Below, piece by piece: positions 1 through 12,636 of a stretch of DNA of 64,000 nucleotides (its first letter is position 1; every line of letters starts with the position of its first letter). Position numbers and translations under genes: made by a program. The notes under the pieces were generated by a model. The model searched no databases. It worked only from the letters and a program-made list of their open reading frames with translations, and had not been told where the DNA came from. The stretch comes from Aquarana catesbeiana (taxonomy: Eukaryota > Chordata > Amphibia > Anura > Ranidae): NCBI RefSeq assembly GCF_042186555.1, contig NC_133328.1, positions 501,297,106-501,361,105 of the forward strand, read 5' to 3'.

Positions 1-34
1 CGCAGCACCATGCGGTTTTGTGCACTGCATTTTT

Positions 35-757
35 AAAAGTAGAGTAAGTTAAGTAGTTTTTTTTTTAAATCTTTTTTAATGATTTTCTGAACATGTTACA
101 CATACAACATTAGCCCTTGCAGGGGCGAGACTGTGGGTCTCAAGTATAAAATCACAGTAAAACACGTACTAAAACGATAGAAAACTGTCCTAATCTACTA
201 CCCCAATGAGAGAAGTGGGGTCTGACACTGAAATACACTATATACCTGCATAAGAGTGAATTCTCTATGCTATACTATAACACCAGTGTTACAGCTGTTA
301 TTATCAATTCAGTGACAGTTCTTATAGACTTTCATTGCTGAAAATAAAACTTATCATGGGAAAACTTATGACTAAGTGAAGGAAGCTTTCAGTCAAAGGA
401 AGGACAAGCAGAAAGCAATTCTGGAGCATTTAGACTACATCTGGCAAACAAGCCACTACAAAATGAAATAAATTATATATAAAAGCTGTATATTGTAAAA
501 TGTGCACCTAACCATATTGCAATCTAGAAAATATAAAATAAAATATGCCGGTATAAAGTAGCCATGTCTTAGATAATTTGTCATAGCTATTCACAAGGAT
601 AAAAATATGTGCACATAAGAGCATGCTCCTTGTGCTCCTTAGAAATTTTCTGTGAAAACAGTAATATCCCAGAATTCTGTGCAGACCATCAAGAAACAAG
701 ATTAATAATGGCAGCATGTATGATCTGGACAACTAGGGGCTCAATTGAGAATATTTA
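35..757. repeat. Duplicated segment, copy A
   Basis: This stretch is repeated at 1642-2648 with high identity over most of its length. Both copies open with TTAAAAGTAGAG followed by a T-run, and share a block with GCCCTTGCAGGGGCGAGAC and a later block with TAACCATATTGCAATCTAG. Copy A lacks about 220 bases that copy B has near 1835-2055, and also lacks about 70 bases near 2360-2430. The T-run at the left edge could be the reversed poly(A) tail of an old LINE fragment on the minus strand; that is inference. No coding potential was recognised. Confidence 0.8.
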
Positions 758-1641
758 TGCTCACTGATAGCACTGGACAAAGCAACAGAGTCGCATAGTA
801 GCCACCAGAGGGCGCGCCCGCTGCAGGGCGGGGGACCCGATGCGCGTGGCCGGCAGACACGTTCGCTGCCGGCCACACACGATCGCGTGCACAAGTGCCA
901 GCATGGGGATTTGTGTGTGTAAACAGGGAAGAGGAGCAATATCGTTTGTCCCTACTAAGTAGGAAAAATGATATGTCTCCTCACCTAGTCAATCCTAACC
1001 CCAGCAGTTAGAACACACTGAGGGAACACACAATTAACCCCTTGATCGTCCCGTAGTGTTAACCCCTTCCCTGACAGTGACATTTACACAGTTATCAGTG
1101 CATTTCTATAGCACTGATCGCTGTTTAAATGCCAGTGGTCCCAAAAAAGTGTCAAAAGCCTCTGATCTCTCCGTCGCAATGTTGCAGTACTGCTAAAAAT
1201 CACGGATCACTGCCATTACTACTAAAAAAAAAAAAAAAAAATGCCATAAATCTTTCCCATAGTTTGTAGACACTATAACCCTTGAGCAAACCAATCAATA
1301 TACGCTTATCGAAATTTTTTTGTTACCAAAAACATGTAGAAGAATTTATATTGGTCTAAACTGATGAAGACATTTTTTTTTTTTAAATTTGTGGGATATT
1401 TATTATAGCGAAAAGTAAAAAATATTGTTGCTGTTTTTTTGTTTATAGTGCAAAAAATAAAAACCACAGAGGTGATCAAATACCACCAAAAGAAAGCTCT
1501 ATTTGTGGGAAAAAAAGGACACAAATTTTGTTTGGGTACAGCGTCGAAAGACTGCGCAATTGTCAGTTAAAGCGACGCAGTGCCAAATTGTAAAAAGTGC
1601 TCTGGTCAGGAAGGGGGTAAAATCTTCCGGGGCTGAAGTGG
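757..1641 (-). mobile_element. TTAA-type non-autonomous element (CCACTTC end), between duplicated copies
   Basis: Read on the minus strand, this begins CCACTTCAGCCCCGG directly against TTAA (1642-1645) and runs parallel to the plus-strand copy at 25801-26720. Shared blocks include GACAATTGCGC, the AGAGCTTTCTTTTGGTGGTA block, the GCAAACCAATCAATATA block and GTGGCCGGCAG. No transposase frame is present. The left boundary is uncertain because no matching TTAA was seen at 757. The TTAA target suggests a piggyBac- or Kolobok-like origin, which is inference. It sits exactly between copies A and B of the duplicated segment. Confidence 0.65.
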
Positions 1642-2648
1642 TTAAAAGTAGAGCAAGTCGTTTTTTTTTTTTAAATATTTTTTATTTATTTTCTCAACAT
1701 GTTATACATACAACATTAGCCCTTGCAGGGGCGAGACCGTGGGTCTCAAGTACAAAATCACAGTAAAACACGTACTAAAACGATAGAAAACTGAAAAACA
1801 AAAAGTCCTAATCTACTACCCCAAGGAGAGAAGTGGGGTCTGCTCAGGTGTAACAGGGCTCAAACATTAGTGACAAGGATTCCAGATAAGGTAACAATTC
1901 TATAACAGGTTTTAGGGCCAAGGCCTATGCTTTAGCAAGTGAAGTAGTTTAAGTAGTTCAAATGAATGGGCTGTCGAAACACAATGCACAGGAACGTGTG
2001 AATTGGTCTTTAGGCTTGGTGCTTCTTTAACTCTGTTTGCCTGGGTTCTGGTCCTGAAATACACTGTATACCTGCATAAGAGTGAATTCACTATGCTATA
2101 CTATAACACCACTGTTACAGCTGTTATTATCACCCTTGTGACAGTTCTTATAGACTTTCATTGCTGAAAATAAAACTTATCATGGGAAAACTTATGACTA
2201 AGTGAAGGAAGCTTTCAGTCAAAGGAAGGACAAGCAGAAAGTAATTCTGGAGCATTTAGACTACATCTTGTAAACAAGCCACTACAAAATGAAATAAATT
2301 ATATATAAAAGCTGTATACTGTAAAATGTGCACCTAACCATATTGCAATCTAGAAAAAAAAAACATTTCTGTGAAATAAATTTTCTTTTACTCCCTTGCC
2401 TCTCATTACCAACCCCATGTATTCTATTTTTTAATATGCCTGTATAAAGTAGCAAAGTCTTAGATAATTTGTCATAGCTATTCAGAAGGATAAAAATATG
2501 TGCACATAAGAGCATGCTCATTGTGCTCCTGGGAAATTTTCTGTGAAAACAGTAATATCCCAGAATTCTAAGTAGACCGTCAAGAAACAAGATTATTAAT
2601 GGCAGCGTGTATGATCTGGACAACCAGGGGCTCAACTGAGAATATTTA
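1642..2648. repeat. Duplicated segment, copy B
   Basis: This is the longer partner of 35-757. It retains a ~220-bp block (about 1835-2055) and a ~70-bp block (about 2360-2430) that copy A lacks. Both copies are in the same orientation. The open frame at 2282-2635 on the minus strand is the counterpart of the one at 508-732; neither resembles a known protein. Confidence 0.8.
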
Positions 2649-3297
2649 AAATGAAAAGTTTACATTGAATTTGGTCTTAACTCAGGCTGTTTTATTAAAG
2701 CTAGACTCTAGGCAGATAAGGAAAAATACCCTGTTCATCTGGTTATGTATTTATAATAAAAAATAATGTGGGAACCACTACTCCGTTGCTTTGTCCATTT
2801 TTGCTTGCACATGATTGGATGATGGAAGTCAGCAGAGCTTCTGCTCATTTAACAAGCTCTGGAGCAACTGCTCTTGCAGAGTGTAACTACACTTTGATCA
2901 GTGCACAGTCTATTTGCATTTGGTATATCAATCCCAATGTTTTCTCCCTTTTCTTTCACTGTCTATCCATCATGCTGGGGAAGAACAGGTACTGATGAAA
3001 GAAAATGTTGTCACCTTTTTTTAATAGTAACTATGCCAGGAAGGGAGTATATAAAGGTATATGCATATAGAGGATGCTTGTAGCTGTAAGGGTAAAGTAG
3101 GATATGTACTGAAAAAGGCCCATAGAACTGAAATACCATTATGATGTTTGCCTGAAGTTTAGAAGGTTTGATTTATTGACAGGATTTTCAATATCCTAAA
3201 GAGAAATTCCAGGTAACATGTGAAACCAATCAGTGGTCTGCTAAGTCTATACACTAGCTACATCAACTGTTGTTAAATCGAAAAGTTCAGTTTAATA
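2649..3297. other. No gene recognised
   Basis: Moderately AT-rich sequence with short open frames only. Nothing here matched another part of the window or a family I recognise. Confidence 0.5.
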
Positions 3298-3707
3298 TAA
3301 AGGGTTAGTTCACCTTTGAAAAAAGGGGTTAGTTCACCTCCAATCCGCTGCACTTCTCCCCTTAGATTATCTTCTACCACCTACAGCAGTACAGCAGTCT
3401 GGGCATCTGAAAATGGCAGTGCAAAGCCTGGGGCCTATGTAGTATCACAATACTCGCAATGGTGTGCAGGCATTGGTCAGCACTGGCATGTGATCACATT
3501 TATCAATGAGTCCTCCTAGAAGAAAGAAGGGTGAAGAAGTGCAGAAGAACATGATTTTCAAATGCCTGGACTGCTGCAACGTCTAGAGTAGACAGTGAAA
3601 GACATTCATGGGGGGTGTGTGTGTGTGTGTGTGTGTGTGTGGGGGGGGGGGTGATGTCAGTTAATTCACCTTTTCATGTTTTGTAAAAAAGGTGAACTAA
3701 CCCTTTA
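3298..3707. mobile_element. MITE with TAAAGGGTTAGTTCACC ends
   Basis: The left end reads TAAAGGGTTAGTTCACCTTT, and the right end is its inverted match, AAAGGTGAACTAACCCTTTA. The left terminal motif is partly duplicated inside (3326-3342). The body has no transposase frame and carries a GT/G microsatellite. Elements with AGGG(A/T)TAGTTCACC ends are common in fish and amphibian genomes. The superfamily cannot be fixed because the target duplication is not clear here. Confidence 0.75.
3611..3651. repeat. (GT)n plus G-run microsatellite
   Basis: About 13 GT units are preceded by five G and followed by about eleven G. It lies inside the MITE at 3298-3707. Confidence 0.95.
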
Positions 3708-4279
<572 letters not shown>

Positions 4280-5779
4280 TAGCAGAATCCTATTATGTCT
4301 GTTACACAATGCCTGCTGTACTACAGAATATGAGATGCAGTAATAAAACTTTACATGCTAAGAAGAATGATGGGCACAATGACTGCAATGAACCGCTGCA
4401 AGGCCAATCACTTCTGCCTCCCAAATGGCTAATAAGTATGGCACATACAAATCAACACAATAGATTTGTGGAGCCCAAAGGTAAGTGAGCATGCATCAAT
4501 ATACTTATGAGCTGATGATTAAATCTCCCACAAAGGTTACCGGTATAGAAAGCCTCAGGAAGCTGGCATCCTTGTTTCCATTCCCAATAGAAACAGCTGC
4601 AGAAATAACTTAACATATCAATTTGACAGGAGTACAATGCTGCTCTGTATTTTCATGTGTAAAAGATGAGTGAAGCGAACTGCTGTGCGTCCCTCAATGC
4701 ACTCCGCCATGCCCATGACATACTGTTAATAATATAAAGTTGCTTCTTTCCTCTGGCACATAAATATGTTTTGACTACTTAAGAATTATTCACAGAAACA
4801 TCACAGCAGTTCATCCTGGATGCCTGAAGACCAAACCAGGCCTCGATATACATTACTTTAGCATATTGTGATAAGCTGGTCTTACTTGGTCTGATGTTTT
4901 CGGATTTCCAAGGTTTGATGTTTGCCCATCTGCACAATAATCACTAAGCTCTTGAAACTTCTGTTTTGTTTCCTCTAGACTCAGACAACATTTAAATGTA
5001 TGCACACTTAAAAGAATACTCATGAACAGAGGTTTGCTGAAAAATCTATACAGATTTGCTTATGCTCTTTTTTAACTTAAGGAAACAGCTAAAATATGCA
5101 ATTGAACTACATATACAGTAATTTTACTGTTTTACTTTCCAATGGATTTGTACTTTTTTAAGGCCTACCATGTCATTTATACACATTTTACACTGTACAG
5201 CCAGGCAGGTGACACTCTGAGTGGGACTGGGCTGGAAGGGAGGAGGGCATTTGTCCCCCGGCCAGTACTAATAAAGTTTAAAAGAAAAATATGTATACTG
5301 TACTACATATTTCACAGCAGCAAATGAGAAAAGGAAATGCATGACCACATTCCACACTGCAGCAACTGTTCTTGTTTATTACTTAGCAGCAGGGTCACCT
5401 CTGACATGTTTCATACTGAAAAGCGCTTTTTCAAACAAGAAAAGTTAATGCAGCCAGGAGTGGGGTGATTTGTTTTCTTTGGCTAATAATATATGTTGGT
5501 TTGACAACATGGAGATATTTCCTCATTTGATCAATGAAGGGACCACTCTCTGTGACACATGCTGGGCATTACAATCATATCATTTGACAAAGGGAAGTCT
5601 TCCAATACCAATTTCTTTTGTAGCTCAAGTCATGTAAACAAATGTCAAGGACCACAAAAGAAGCTAATGTTGTAACATGTGAAAATGAGAATCATAATAA
5701 ACCATGTCCTTCAGGAACATCCAAAGTTTACCAAGCTCATGCATGCAGGAATTTTGATACGCTTTTAGAAAATGCACCA
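4280..5779. other. No gene recognised
   Basis: About 1.5 kb of AT-rich, apparently low-repeat sequence. Short open frames exist but none has recognisable domains, supported start context or splice structure. Confidence 0.5.
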
Positions 5780-6260
5780 AAACTGACGATCTAATGAAAG
5801 TCCATGGCAAAGCACAGGTAATCTGCATAAAAACCACAGCAGACTGCAGCGGATCAGTGTGAAAGGGGCCTAAATAATGCCCCTTTCACACGACAAGCCC
5901 GCTCTGATCCGTCTGTCCGTTTTTAAGGCAGATCCAAGCGAGCCATCCATTGACTTTTATGGGCAGACGGGTGTCAGCGGAGATGTGTCCGGTGACATCC
6001 ATCTGCCATCCAATCCACTCAAGACAGACGTATGACGATACATCTGCCATCCGTCTGGTGTATCGGATGAGATCTGATGAAAACGGACATGCTTTCTGTT
6101 TTCGTCCGATCTCACCATAGAGATCACCGGGGCTCTGACAGGTCTCTCGCTGCCATAACAACGATATCTTCCTTCAAAGTACCGAGGTATAACGACTGTG
6201 GGCAGTCCGGAATTAAATGTAATACCACAACAAAGCCCCACTAAGGTACTTCTCAAGACC
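5780..6260. mobile_element. Abutting MITE ends (GTGTGAAAGGGGC)
   Basis: GTGTGAAAGGGGC (5857-5869) and its exact reverse complement GCCCCTTTCACAC (5879-5891) are separated by 9 bases. To the right the sequence contains repeated variants of GATCCGTCTG and CATCTGCCATCC. To the left is a shorter piece ending at the motif. The simplest reading is two MITE pieces of one TIR family meeting nearly end to end. The outer limits are approximate and no protein frame is credible. Confidence 0.6.
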
Positions 6261-6560
6261 ATCTAAAAATGGCCGTAGATGGTTCGAATCCCTGCTGAAT
6301 TGGCCGAGATTTGAACCATGTATGGGCAGGCTGATGGTACCCAAGTTGATTGATCGAGCAATAATCACTGTGTGTTCTCCCGGCAGGGATGACTCCCCCC
6401 CCAACCACGGGAGATCACAGAAGCAGCGTGGGAGCAACACTGACTGTTTTGATTGGGAAATTGAGCAATTTTCTTTCCTTCCATCTATGGCTGACTTAAC
6501 ACTAAAAAGGCTGATTAAAATTTCATAGCACACTGACAGATATATTTGGGAGTGTGGCAT
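6261..6560. repeat. Probable MITE with a GGTTCGAATCC box
   Basis: Contains an imperfect inverted pair, GGTTCGAATCC (6281-6291) and GATTTGAACC (about 6310-6319). The first matches the RNA polymerase III B box, but no A box or tRNA cloverleaf was found 30-60 bases upstream, so a tRNA gene is not supported. The unit resembles common amphibian interspersed repeats; the limits are approximate. Confidence 0.4.
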
Positions 6561-7487
6561 GATCACCCTACATTTAGCTGCAAGGCTTTAAAACCTATGT
6601 ATTCACATCGCAAAAGAACTCCATGATATATTTATTAATGTCCAAATAGATGTCTCCATGCACAGTAAATTGCCTATTAAACAAGTTAATGGATGGCCTG
6701 TCTCAACTCCACTTCTCTGTAGATTAGCATAAATTACATGCATTAATGAGAGATAATTAGGTACCTTACTGTGTATTTACCATCCCTGCCTAAATGGCTC
6801 TTATGACCTCATGAAACCCACCTGGAAAGGTCTTTTGAAAGCCCTGTTTGTTTAGTTAAGGTCAAAACTGTAGAAAAGTGAAAAAAAATACAGCAGTTTC
6901 CTCACTAGACTGTTATTCTATGAAAGATCTATGTTATTTAAATAGCTTCATGAGTTTTCTTAATTTTATTAAACTGCCTAATATCAGTCAAACATGCCAT
7001 ATTTCTTTTTAGTCTTTGTCCTCTCCTTTCCCTTACCTATTACCACCAAAGTCTTGAAGGTATTAGATGTCCTTAACATACTGTATATAGATATACAGAG
7101 GTGATATATGCACCTCTATGTGATTCCCGTAAATCCAGTGGTTTACAGTTTAGGGGGGTTATCAAGGGAGTACAGGGATGAGGGAGGGCAGGATGATGCA
7201 TGGGACATCACTGTCCATCCTAGATAATCGACCAGCAAGCTGGCAAAAAACGACAAGTTCCACAATAGAGCATACACACGAATATTAAAGCTATCGTCCC
7301 TTACCGATCACGGTCTTGTTTTAAAATTTCCTCCTAGCCACTTCCAGTCAGATTGCCAAGGCGATCCGAGCAGAAGTTTGTGTAGCTGCTGTCTTTTAAT
7401 TCTTGACAGGACAGCTTCTTTAAGCATTTGGATTCCCATTCAACTGTATAGCTAAAATGTTTAGGCAGATTGTTAATTAACTTAATA
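6561..7487. other. No gene recognised
   Basis: AT-rich sequence without credible frames or clear repeat boundaries. Confidence 0.5.
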
Positions 7488-7586
7488 CCTAATTCAACAA
7501 GGTGAAGTTAGAAGCTTGGAAGCTGTTTGGTTTCTATGCAGAGCTGGACCAGATTTTGCACTCTCCAGTTTTAGTAAATCAACCCC
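7488..7586 (-). mobile_element. Partial MITE of the GATTTACTAAAAC family
   Basis: On the minus strand this reads GGTTGATTTACTAAAACTGG, followed by an AAATCTGGTCCAGCTCTGCA block and an ATCAGCTTCCA-like block. That matches the complete copy at 27068-27233. Only one terminal end is present, so it is a truncated copy. Confidence 0.7.
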
Positions 7587-7849
7587 TGTATTGTTAGAAT
7601 GCCTTGATTAACTTTTCTCTAACTAAATCTTGACAGTTAATAAAATATGTTTTTGAGAAAAAGCACAAATATGTCTTTTGGCTGTATTGTGACATCCATT
7701 TATGCTGAATTCTTCATGGAACAGGGATCAGTAGGCAGGTTGTATTTGAGGTGAAAGGAGAGCCAGATGTTCATAATGACCTTGCTGTGGAGACTCTTCC
7801 CCACCCCTGATTCTTTTTTTGTTGAAGTTTATTTCAGGTATTTTTACTT

Positions 7850-8170
7850 TTTATTTATTTCAGGTTCTTACTGTATATGGCGCCCCCAGTTTACACAGCG
7901 CTTTACATATATATTACATGTTTACATCAGTCCTTGCCCTTAAGGAGCTTACAATCTAAGGTCCCTAACTCATATTCATACCTACACATATTAGGGCCAA
8001 TTTACCTACCAGAATGTCTTTGGAATGTGGGAGGAAACCGGAGTACCCAGAGGAAACACACACAAGCACAGGGAGAACATGCACCTCCATGCAGGCAGTG
8101 CTGTTTTTGGGATTCAAACCGATGACCCTAGTGCTGGTAGGCTGAACATGCTAAGCGCTTAGCCACTAAA
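7850..8170 (-). mobile_element. tRNA-derived SINE (V-SINE-like) with L2-like tail
   Basis: Read on the minus strand, the 5' head carries an A-box-like TGGCTAAGCGC (8155-8165) and a B-box-like GGTTTGAATCC (8110-8120). These are followed by the widely conserved vertebrate core with CTCTGGGTACTCCGGTTTCC and CTCCCACATTCCAAAGAC, then a 3' tail with AGATTGTAAGCTCC and AAAGCGCTG. A tRNA head, conserved core and LINE2-like tail is the architecture of the V-SINE superfamily. The copy looks near full length and old. A second copy of the tail lies at 37556-37672 on the plus strand. Confidence 0.75.
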
Positions 8171-8337
8171 ATCCATTCTCCATCTGCCTCAATCAACTGG
8201 TCCATTCTCTCTCACATAATCTCCCAGTTCACACAGTTTCTTCTAAGATATCATTGGTTATTACTAAAGAGCATATTGGCTATTTTGTGCCTGCAGTCAA
8301 ACCCTCTCTGTGTCAGAGCTTACACGGGGTTGATAGT

Positions 8338-8374
8338 TATACCTCCTCCCTCCTCCTCCCTCCTCCTCCCTCCT
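8338..8374. repeat. CCTCCTCCCT microsatellite
   Basis: Three tandem pyrimidine-rich units. Confidence 0.9.
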
Positions 8375-8582
8375 GTGACAGTGTACAGACCTGGCAATGG
8401 GCTGCTCAGGATGAGAACCACATGTTTGGATGCAGTGCTAGAACAAGATCCTTTGAAACCCAAAATGAAGATGCCAAAATACACCCACCAGGGCTGGTGC
8501 AAGGATTTTTGATATCTTAGGCGAAACCTCATTTTGCCACCCTCCCATTTGGCTCCGTCCCTGAGCCATGCTCATGTAACAC

Positions 8583-8935
8583 ATGTGACCTACCTGACCA
8601 TTACACTGACCTACCTAAACTGAACTACCTGACTAGCACACCGACCTACCTGACCACTACCCTGACCATTACATTGACCTACCTGACCACTACACTAAGC
8701 TACCTGACCCCTACACTGACCTACCTGACCACTACACTGACCTACCTGACCACTACATTGACCTACCTGACACATACACTGATCTACCTGACCACTACAC
8801 TGACCTACAACCTGACCACTACACTGACCTATCCTGACCCCTACACTGACCTACCTGACCCCTACACTGACCAACCTGACCACTACACTAACCAACCTGA
8901 CCACTACACTGTCTTCACTGACCCCTACAAACCTA
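8583..8935. repeat. 20-bp minisatellite (CTACCTGACCACTACACTGA)
   Basis: About 17 imperfect copies of a 20-bp unit. Because 20 is not a multiple of three, the 149-codon frame at 8674-9123 cycles through the three phases of the unit, giving a Thr/Tyr/Leu/Asp/Pro-rich product. It is not a gene. Confidence 0.95.
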
Positions 8936-8936
8936 G

Positions 8937-9731
8937 AGCCAGACTCGGGATTGCATTGCAGGATCCAGGTACAGCTTACTTACCTTGTCCCCAGGATCCT
9001 GCGATGCCTCCCCGCAGTGTGCAACGGCTGTGTCTCTGCTCGATTCATCACAGAGCTGAGCTCCGTTCCCTGCGAGCGTTGCGACGCATGGGGACGGAGC
9101 ACATCGCCAAATTCAAAAAGTGAAACACACAATACATATACAGTACACTGTAATCTTACAGATTACATTACTGTATGAAATAATTTCACATCCCTTTTGT
9201 CCCTAGTGGTTTCTCCAGTCCCCTGAATGCAGTTTTATATTATAAGTACTGTTCTTTCTGCCTGGAAACTGGAGATCGTCCATAGCAACCAAAACCGTCC
9301 CTTTACATCAAAAGTGGTTTTAGACCAACTAGAAAACAGGGATAATAAATTAAAATCACTTGCAGAATTGAGCGATAGTGATTTGTGGGGAAATTCGTCA
9401 TCAAACACTGAAAAGTAATGACAGCAACAATTCTGCAAGTGAGCAAATTTCAGTGTTTTTGATCTGATTACATTATTGATTTTTTTAAATTATTATTATG
9501 TTATTATTTGTTATAATTATTTATAGTTATTTATGATATTATAATTTGAGATTTCTTGTTTCAAACTTTATTATACCCGGGATGTCTACTAGACTCTCGT
9601 TTGGAAAGATTTAAGTGTGTTATTCCTAAAAATTACAGGCCTACAATATAAAACGCCAAATTTCTATGCAAAAGAATTGTACCGCTTTGAGCATCAAAAA
9701 TCTGAAATAATCATACCGCCAGGGAGGTTAA
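8937..9731 (+). mobile_element. TTAA-type element (CCTCCCTGG end), 5'-truncated
   Basis: Parallels 23333-24190 in the same orientation, sharing GAGCCAGACTCGGGA, the GAGCTCCGTTCCCTGCGAGC block, the AGAATTGAGCGATAGTGATT block and the terminal GCCAGGGAGG followed by TTAA (9728-9731). The first ~70 bases of the intact copy are missing; the copy starts where the minisatellite ends. No transposase is present. Confidence 0.85.
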
Positions 9732-10316
9732 ACAAGGCGTACTAATCTCTAGCATGGAACACACAACCGTTTGCTTTAAAGTGACTCTAAAATAAGATCC
9801 TGAATATAGGAGGTCCCATTAACTGTTCCATTACCCACACTGCTGAACATTGCTCTAATTCAGAGAAATTGCTTCCCGAAGTCTCTTTAGAAGCTGACAC
9901 TTCCAAGAGTGTTGAATACTTGGTCCCCCTTTGCACTCTGTAGTTCCTCTTATTGACAAAGTTATGCATTAACATTGTCCTGTAGTAATCTTGGGATCAG
10001 CATCAAGAACTACTGAGCATAACAGGGGAACAGGAGACAGACACTTGTGGAACTGTCTGTTTCTGAAGACACAGTAGTATAGATGGAGATTCCTTTACAT
10101 TGTAGGGGCGTTCAATGGCAAGGACAGCAAGGTGGGAGGTGGCATTTAGTTTGTTCTTAGTAGGGACAGCTGAATTTTTTATTTTATTTTAGTGGCAGAG
10201 ATGATTTAAAAGGAAACTATAATGATAAACTTATTTTTACTGATGCTCTATATCTACTTTATAAATCATATAATTATATTGTATAATCATATAATCATTG
10301 TTTTACAAATAAAGAC
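9732..10316. other. No gene recognised
   Basis: Nothing beyond short open frames and AT-rich tracts. Confidence 0.5.
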
Positions 10317-10319
10317 TTA

Positions 10320-10753
10320 TGCCCTGTACACACGATAGGATTTTTCGATGGAAAATGTGTGATAGGACCTTGTTGTCAGAAATTCTGACTGTGGGTAGGC
10401 TCCATCACACATTTTCCATAGGAATTTCCAACACACAAAGTTTGAGAGCTTGTTATAACATTTTCCGACAACAAAATCCGTTGTCGGAAATTCTGATCGT
10501 GTGTACACAAATCCGACGCACAAAGTGCCACGCATGCTCAGAATAAATTAAGAGACGAAAGCTATTGGCTACTGCCCCGTTTATAGTCCCGACGTACGTG
10601 TTTTACGTCACCGCGTTCAGAGTGATCGGTTTTTCCGACAACTTTGTGTGACCGTGTGTATGCAAGACAAGTGTGAGCCAACATCCGTCGGAAAAAATCC
10701 ATGGATTTTGTTGTCGGAATGTCCGATCAATGTCCGACCATGTGTACAGGGCA
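10320..10753. mobile_element. Harbinger-like MITE, 434 bp, copy 1
   Basis: Ends with TGCCCTGTACACACG and the inverted ATGTGTACAGGGCA. It is flanked by TTA on both sides (10317-10319 and 10754-10756), a 3-bp TWA duplication typical of PIF/Harbinger. Internal sub-terminal repeats include ATTTTCCGACGGAAAATG-like and TTGTCGGAA motifs. No transposase is encoded. Copy 2 at 18513-18946 has exactly the same length. Confidence 0.88.
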
Positions 10754-10756
10754 TTA

Positions 10757-11540
10757 CAGGGTGAAGTGATGTCACAAAGTGTTATCTTTTTTTTAAGGGA
10801 GTGGACAGCAGAAACTTTTTACTTTTAGACTTTCTCTCTCTAACTAAACCTCTATATGGTCCATTTGAGCAGAGCAGGCAGGGAAGGGGAAGAGTCACTC
10901 CTCTGTCTCATTCAGCTGTGTTTTGTAAATATTAGCTTGAGCTTTCTAAACATTTTTTTCCATAGTGGGCAAAGATGGCTTAACACACCACCTACTGGTG
11001 TGCAATGAAAAAAACAAAACTAAATACCCATCTGTAATACTTTAAATTTTTCTGTCTATATATTTCCTTTTAGGTGGCATATTTGAAGAGATATTGTCAG
11101 GAGGATGTATTCACAGTTAATCTCGTCACACCCACTTTGACAAGGAGGAGTGCAGTATGTAAGAGGGAGTAAGGAGAATTAATTTGGTAGATTTGTACAA
11201 CCTTAGCAATCTTTTACATAGCAAAGTCTACATAGCGGACATTTTTATTCTTAATAATTTAGCTTTTTACATATTTATATCAGAGTGAATCTAGTCTGTG
11301 GCAAACCTTGCAGGATCTACTTTCAAACAAGGGCAGAGGTAATGATCATTGCTGTAACACATTATTTATTCACCTATTGTTTTGAGAAAGTTATCTTATC
11401 GAAAGTTATCGGGAATATCTTGTAATGGCAGGCACCTAAGAACCCGGGAAATAATTTTGTTACAAAAAAATGCACACCACAAGTGATCTCACAGTCTCTC
11501 TGAACATAATGTACACCAGCAGCTACATAATTTCATCGCA
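10757..11540. other. No gene recognised
   Basis: Unassigned sequence with scattered poly-T tracts. No domain-bearing frame was seen. Confidence 0.5.
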
Positions 11541-12055
11541 GTGTCAATGAGTTCAGTACTCGGTTTATTCCAATTTACAGCAACTGATTTAAAAACCAAC
11601 ATTAACTTGTTTATAGGAATTAAAGCTCCATCTCTGCTGCCAGGTGCCCTTGGCAGAGAAAACTTTGCAGACAGAAAAAAATGTAATATTTTGAAATTTG
11701 TATGTGCTACTGAACAGCAGTCATGCTGGGCTTTGTAGTCCAATAGAAGCTGAGGCATTTCACATTTCATATGTGTTATATATTCGGTGTTATAAACTAG
11801 TCACCAGCATATAATAGGAGACAGGTACAATGATTTCAACGCTAGGTTACCATGGCTCAGTCACTGAGCTGTTTTATTCCGATTATCCACCTTTGCACTA
11901 CAAATAGCCAAGCAGTTGTCTACAGAGGATAAAATAATGTTTGAACAGCTGGCCAATAATAGCCCTGAAAACAAGTATGGCAGAGTTTATATTTTAGTCG
12001 TGTGTGTTCAGAGAAACTTCAAAATAAAAACACAACATGTGATCGCTGGCAAAAA
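11541..12055 (+). repeat. ~500-bp dispersed repeat, copy 1
   Basis: Collinear with 27245-27735. Shared landmarks include ACTGAACAGCAG, GAGGCATTT, the TAGGTTACCAT block, CAGTTGTCTACAGA and AATAATAGCCCTG. A shorter third copy is at 37790-37955. The frames over it (for example 11489-11770 minus) are not conserved between copies. The Tc1 element at 12064 begins immediately to the right. The family is unknown to me. Confidence 0.75.
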
Positions 12056-12502
12056 AGTATATACAGTATCTCACAAAAGTGAGTACACTCCTCACCTTTT
12101 TGTAAATATTTTATTATATCTTTTCATGTGACAACACTGAAGAAATGACACTTTGCTACAATGTAAAGTAGTGAGTGTACAGCTTGTATAACAGTGTAAA
12201 TTTGCTGTCCCCTCAAAATAATTCAACACACAGCCATTAATGTCTAAACCGCTGGCAACAAAGGTGAGTACACCCCTAAGTGGAAAATGTCCAAATTGGG
12301 TCCAATTAGCCATTTTCCCTCCCCGGTGTCATGTGACACGTTAGGTGTCAGGTGTGAATGAGGAAAAGGTGTGTTAAATTTGGTGTTATCGTTCTTACTC
12401 TCTCATACTGGTCACTGGAAGTTCAACATGGCATCTCATGGCAAAGAACTCTCTGAGGATCTGAAAAAAAGAATTGTTGCTCTACATAAAGGTGACCTAG
12501 GC

Positions 12503-12636
12503 CAGTGATGGTGAACCTTGGCACCCCAGATGTTTTGGAACTACATTTGCCATGATGCTCAAGCTCTTCAGTGTAGTTGAGCATCATAGGAAATGTAGTT
12601 CCAAAACATCTGGGGTGCCAAGGTTCGCCATCACTG
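12503..12636. mobile_element. hAT-type fold-back MITE inside Tc1 copy 1
   Basis: An almost perfect palindrome starting CAGTGATGGTGAACC and ending with its inverted match GGTTCGCCATCACTG. The flanks are ACCTAGGC (12495-12502) and GCCTAGGC (12637-12644), an 8-bp target duplication with one mismatch as expected for hAT. It sits at the same Tc1 codon as the MITE in copy 2. Confidence 0.9.

Noticed and set aside
6281..6291. Perfect polymerase III B box GGTTCGAATCC, possible tRNA gene
   Set aside because: No A box, no cloverleaf arms, and the site is one arm of an inverted motif in a MITE-like repeat.
8674..9123. 149-codon frame on the plus strand
   Set aside because: It is translation of a 20-bp minisatellite running into a TTAA element, with no domain.
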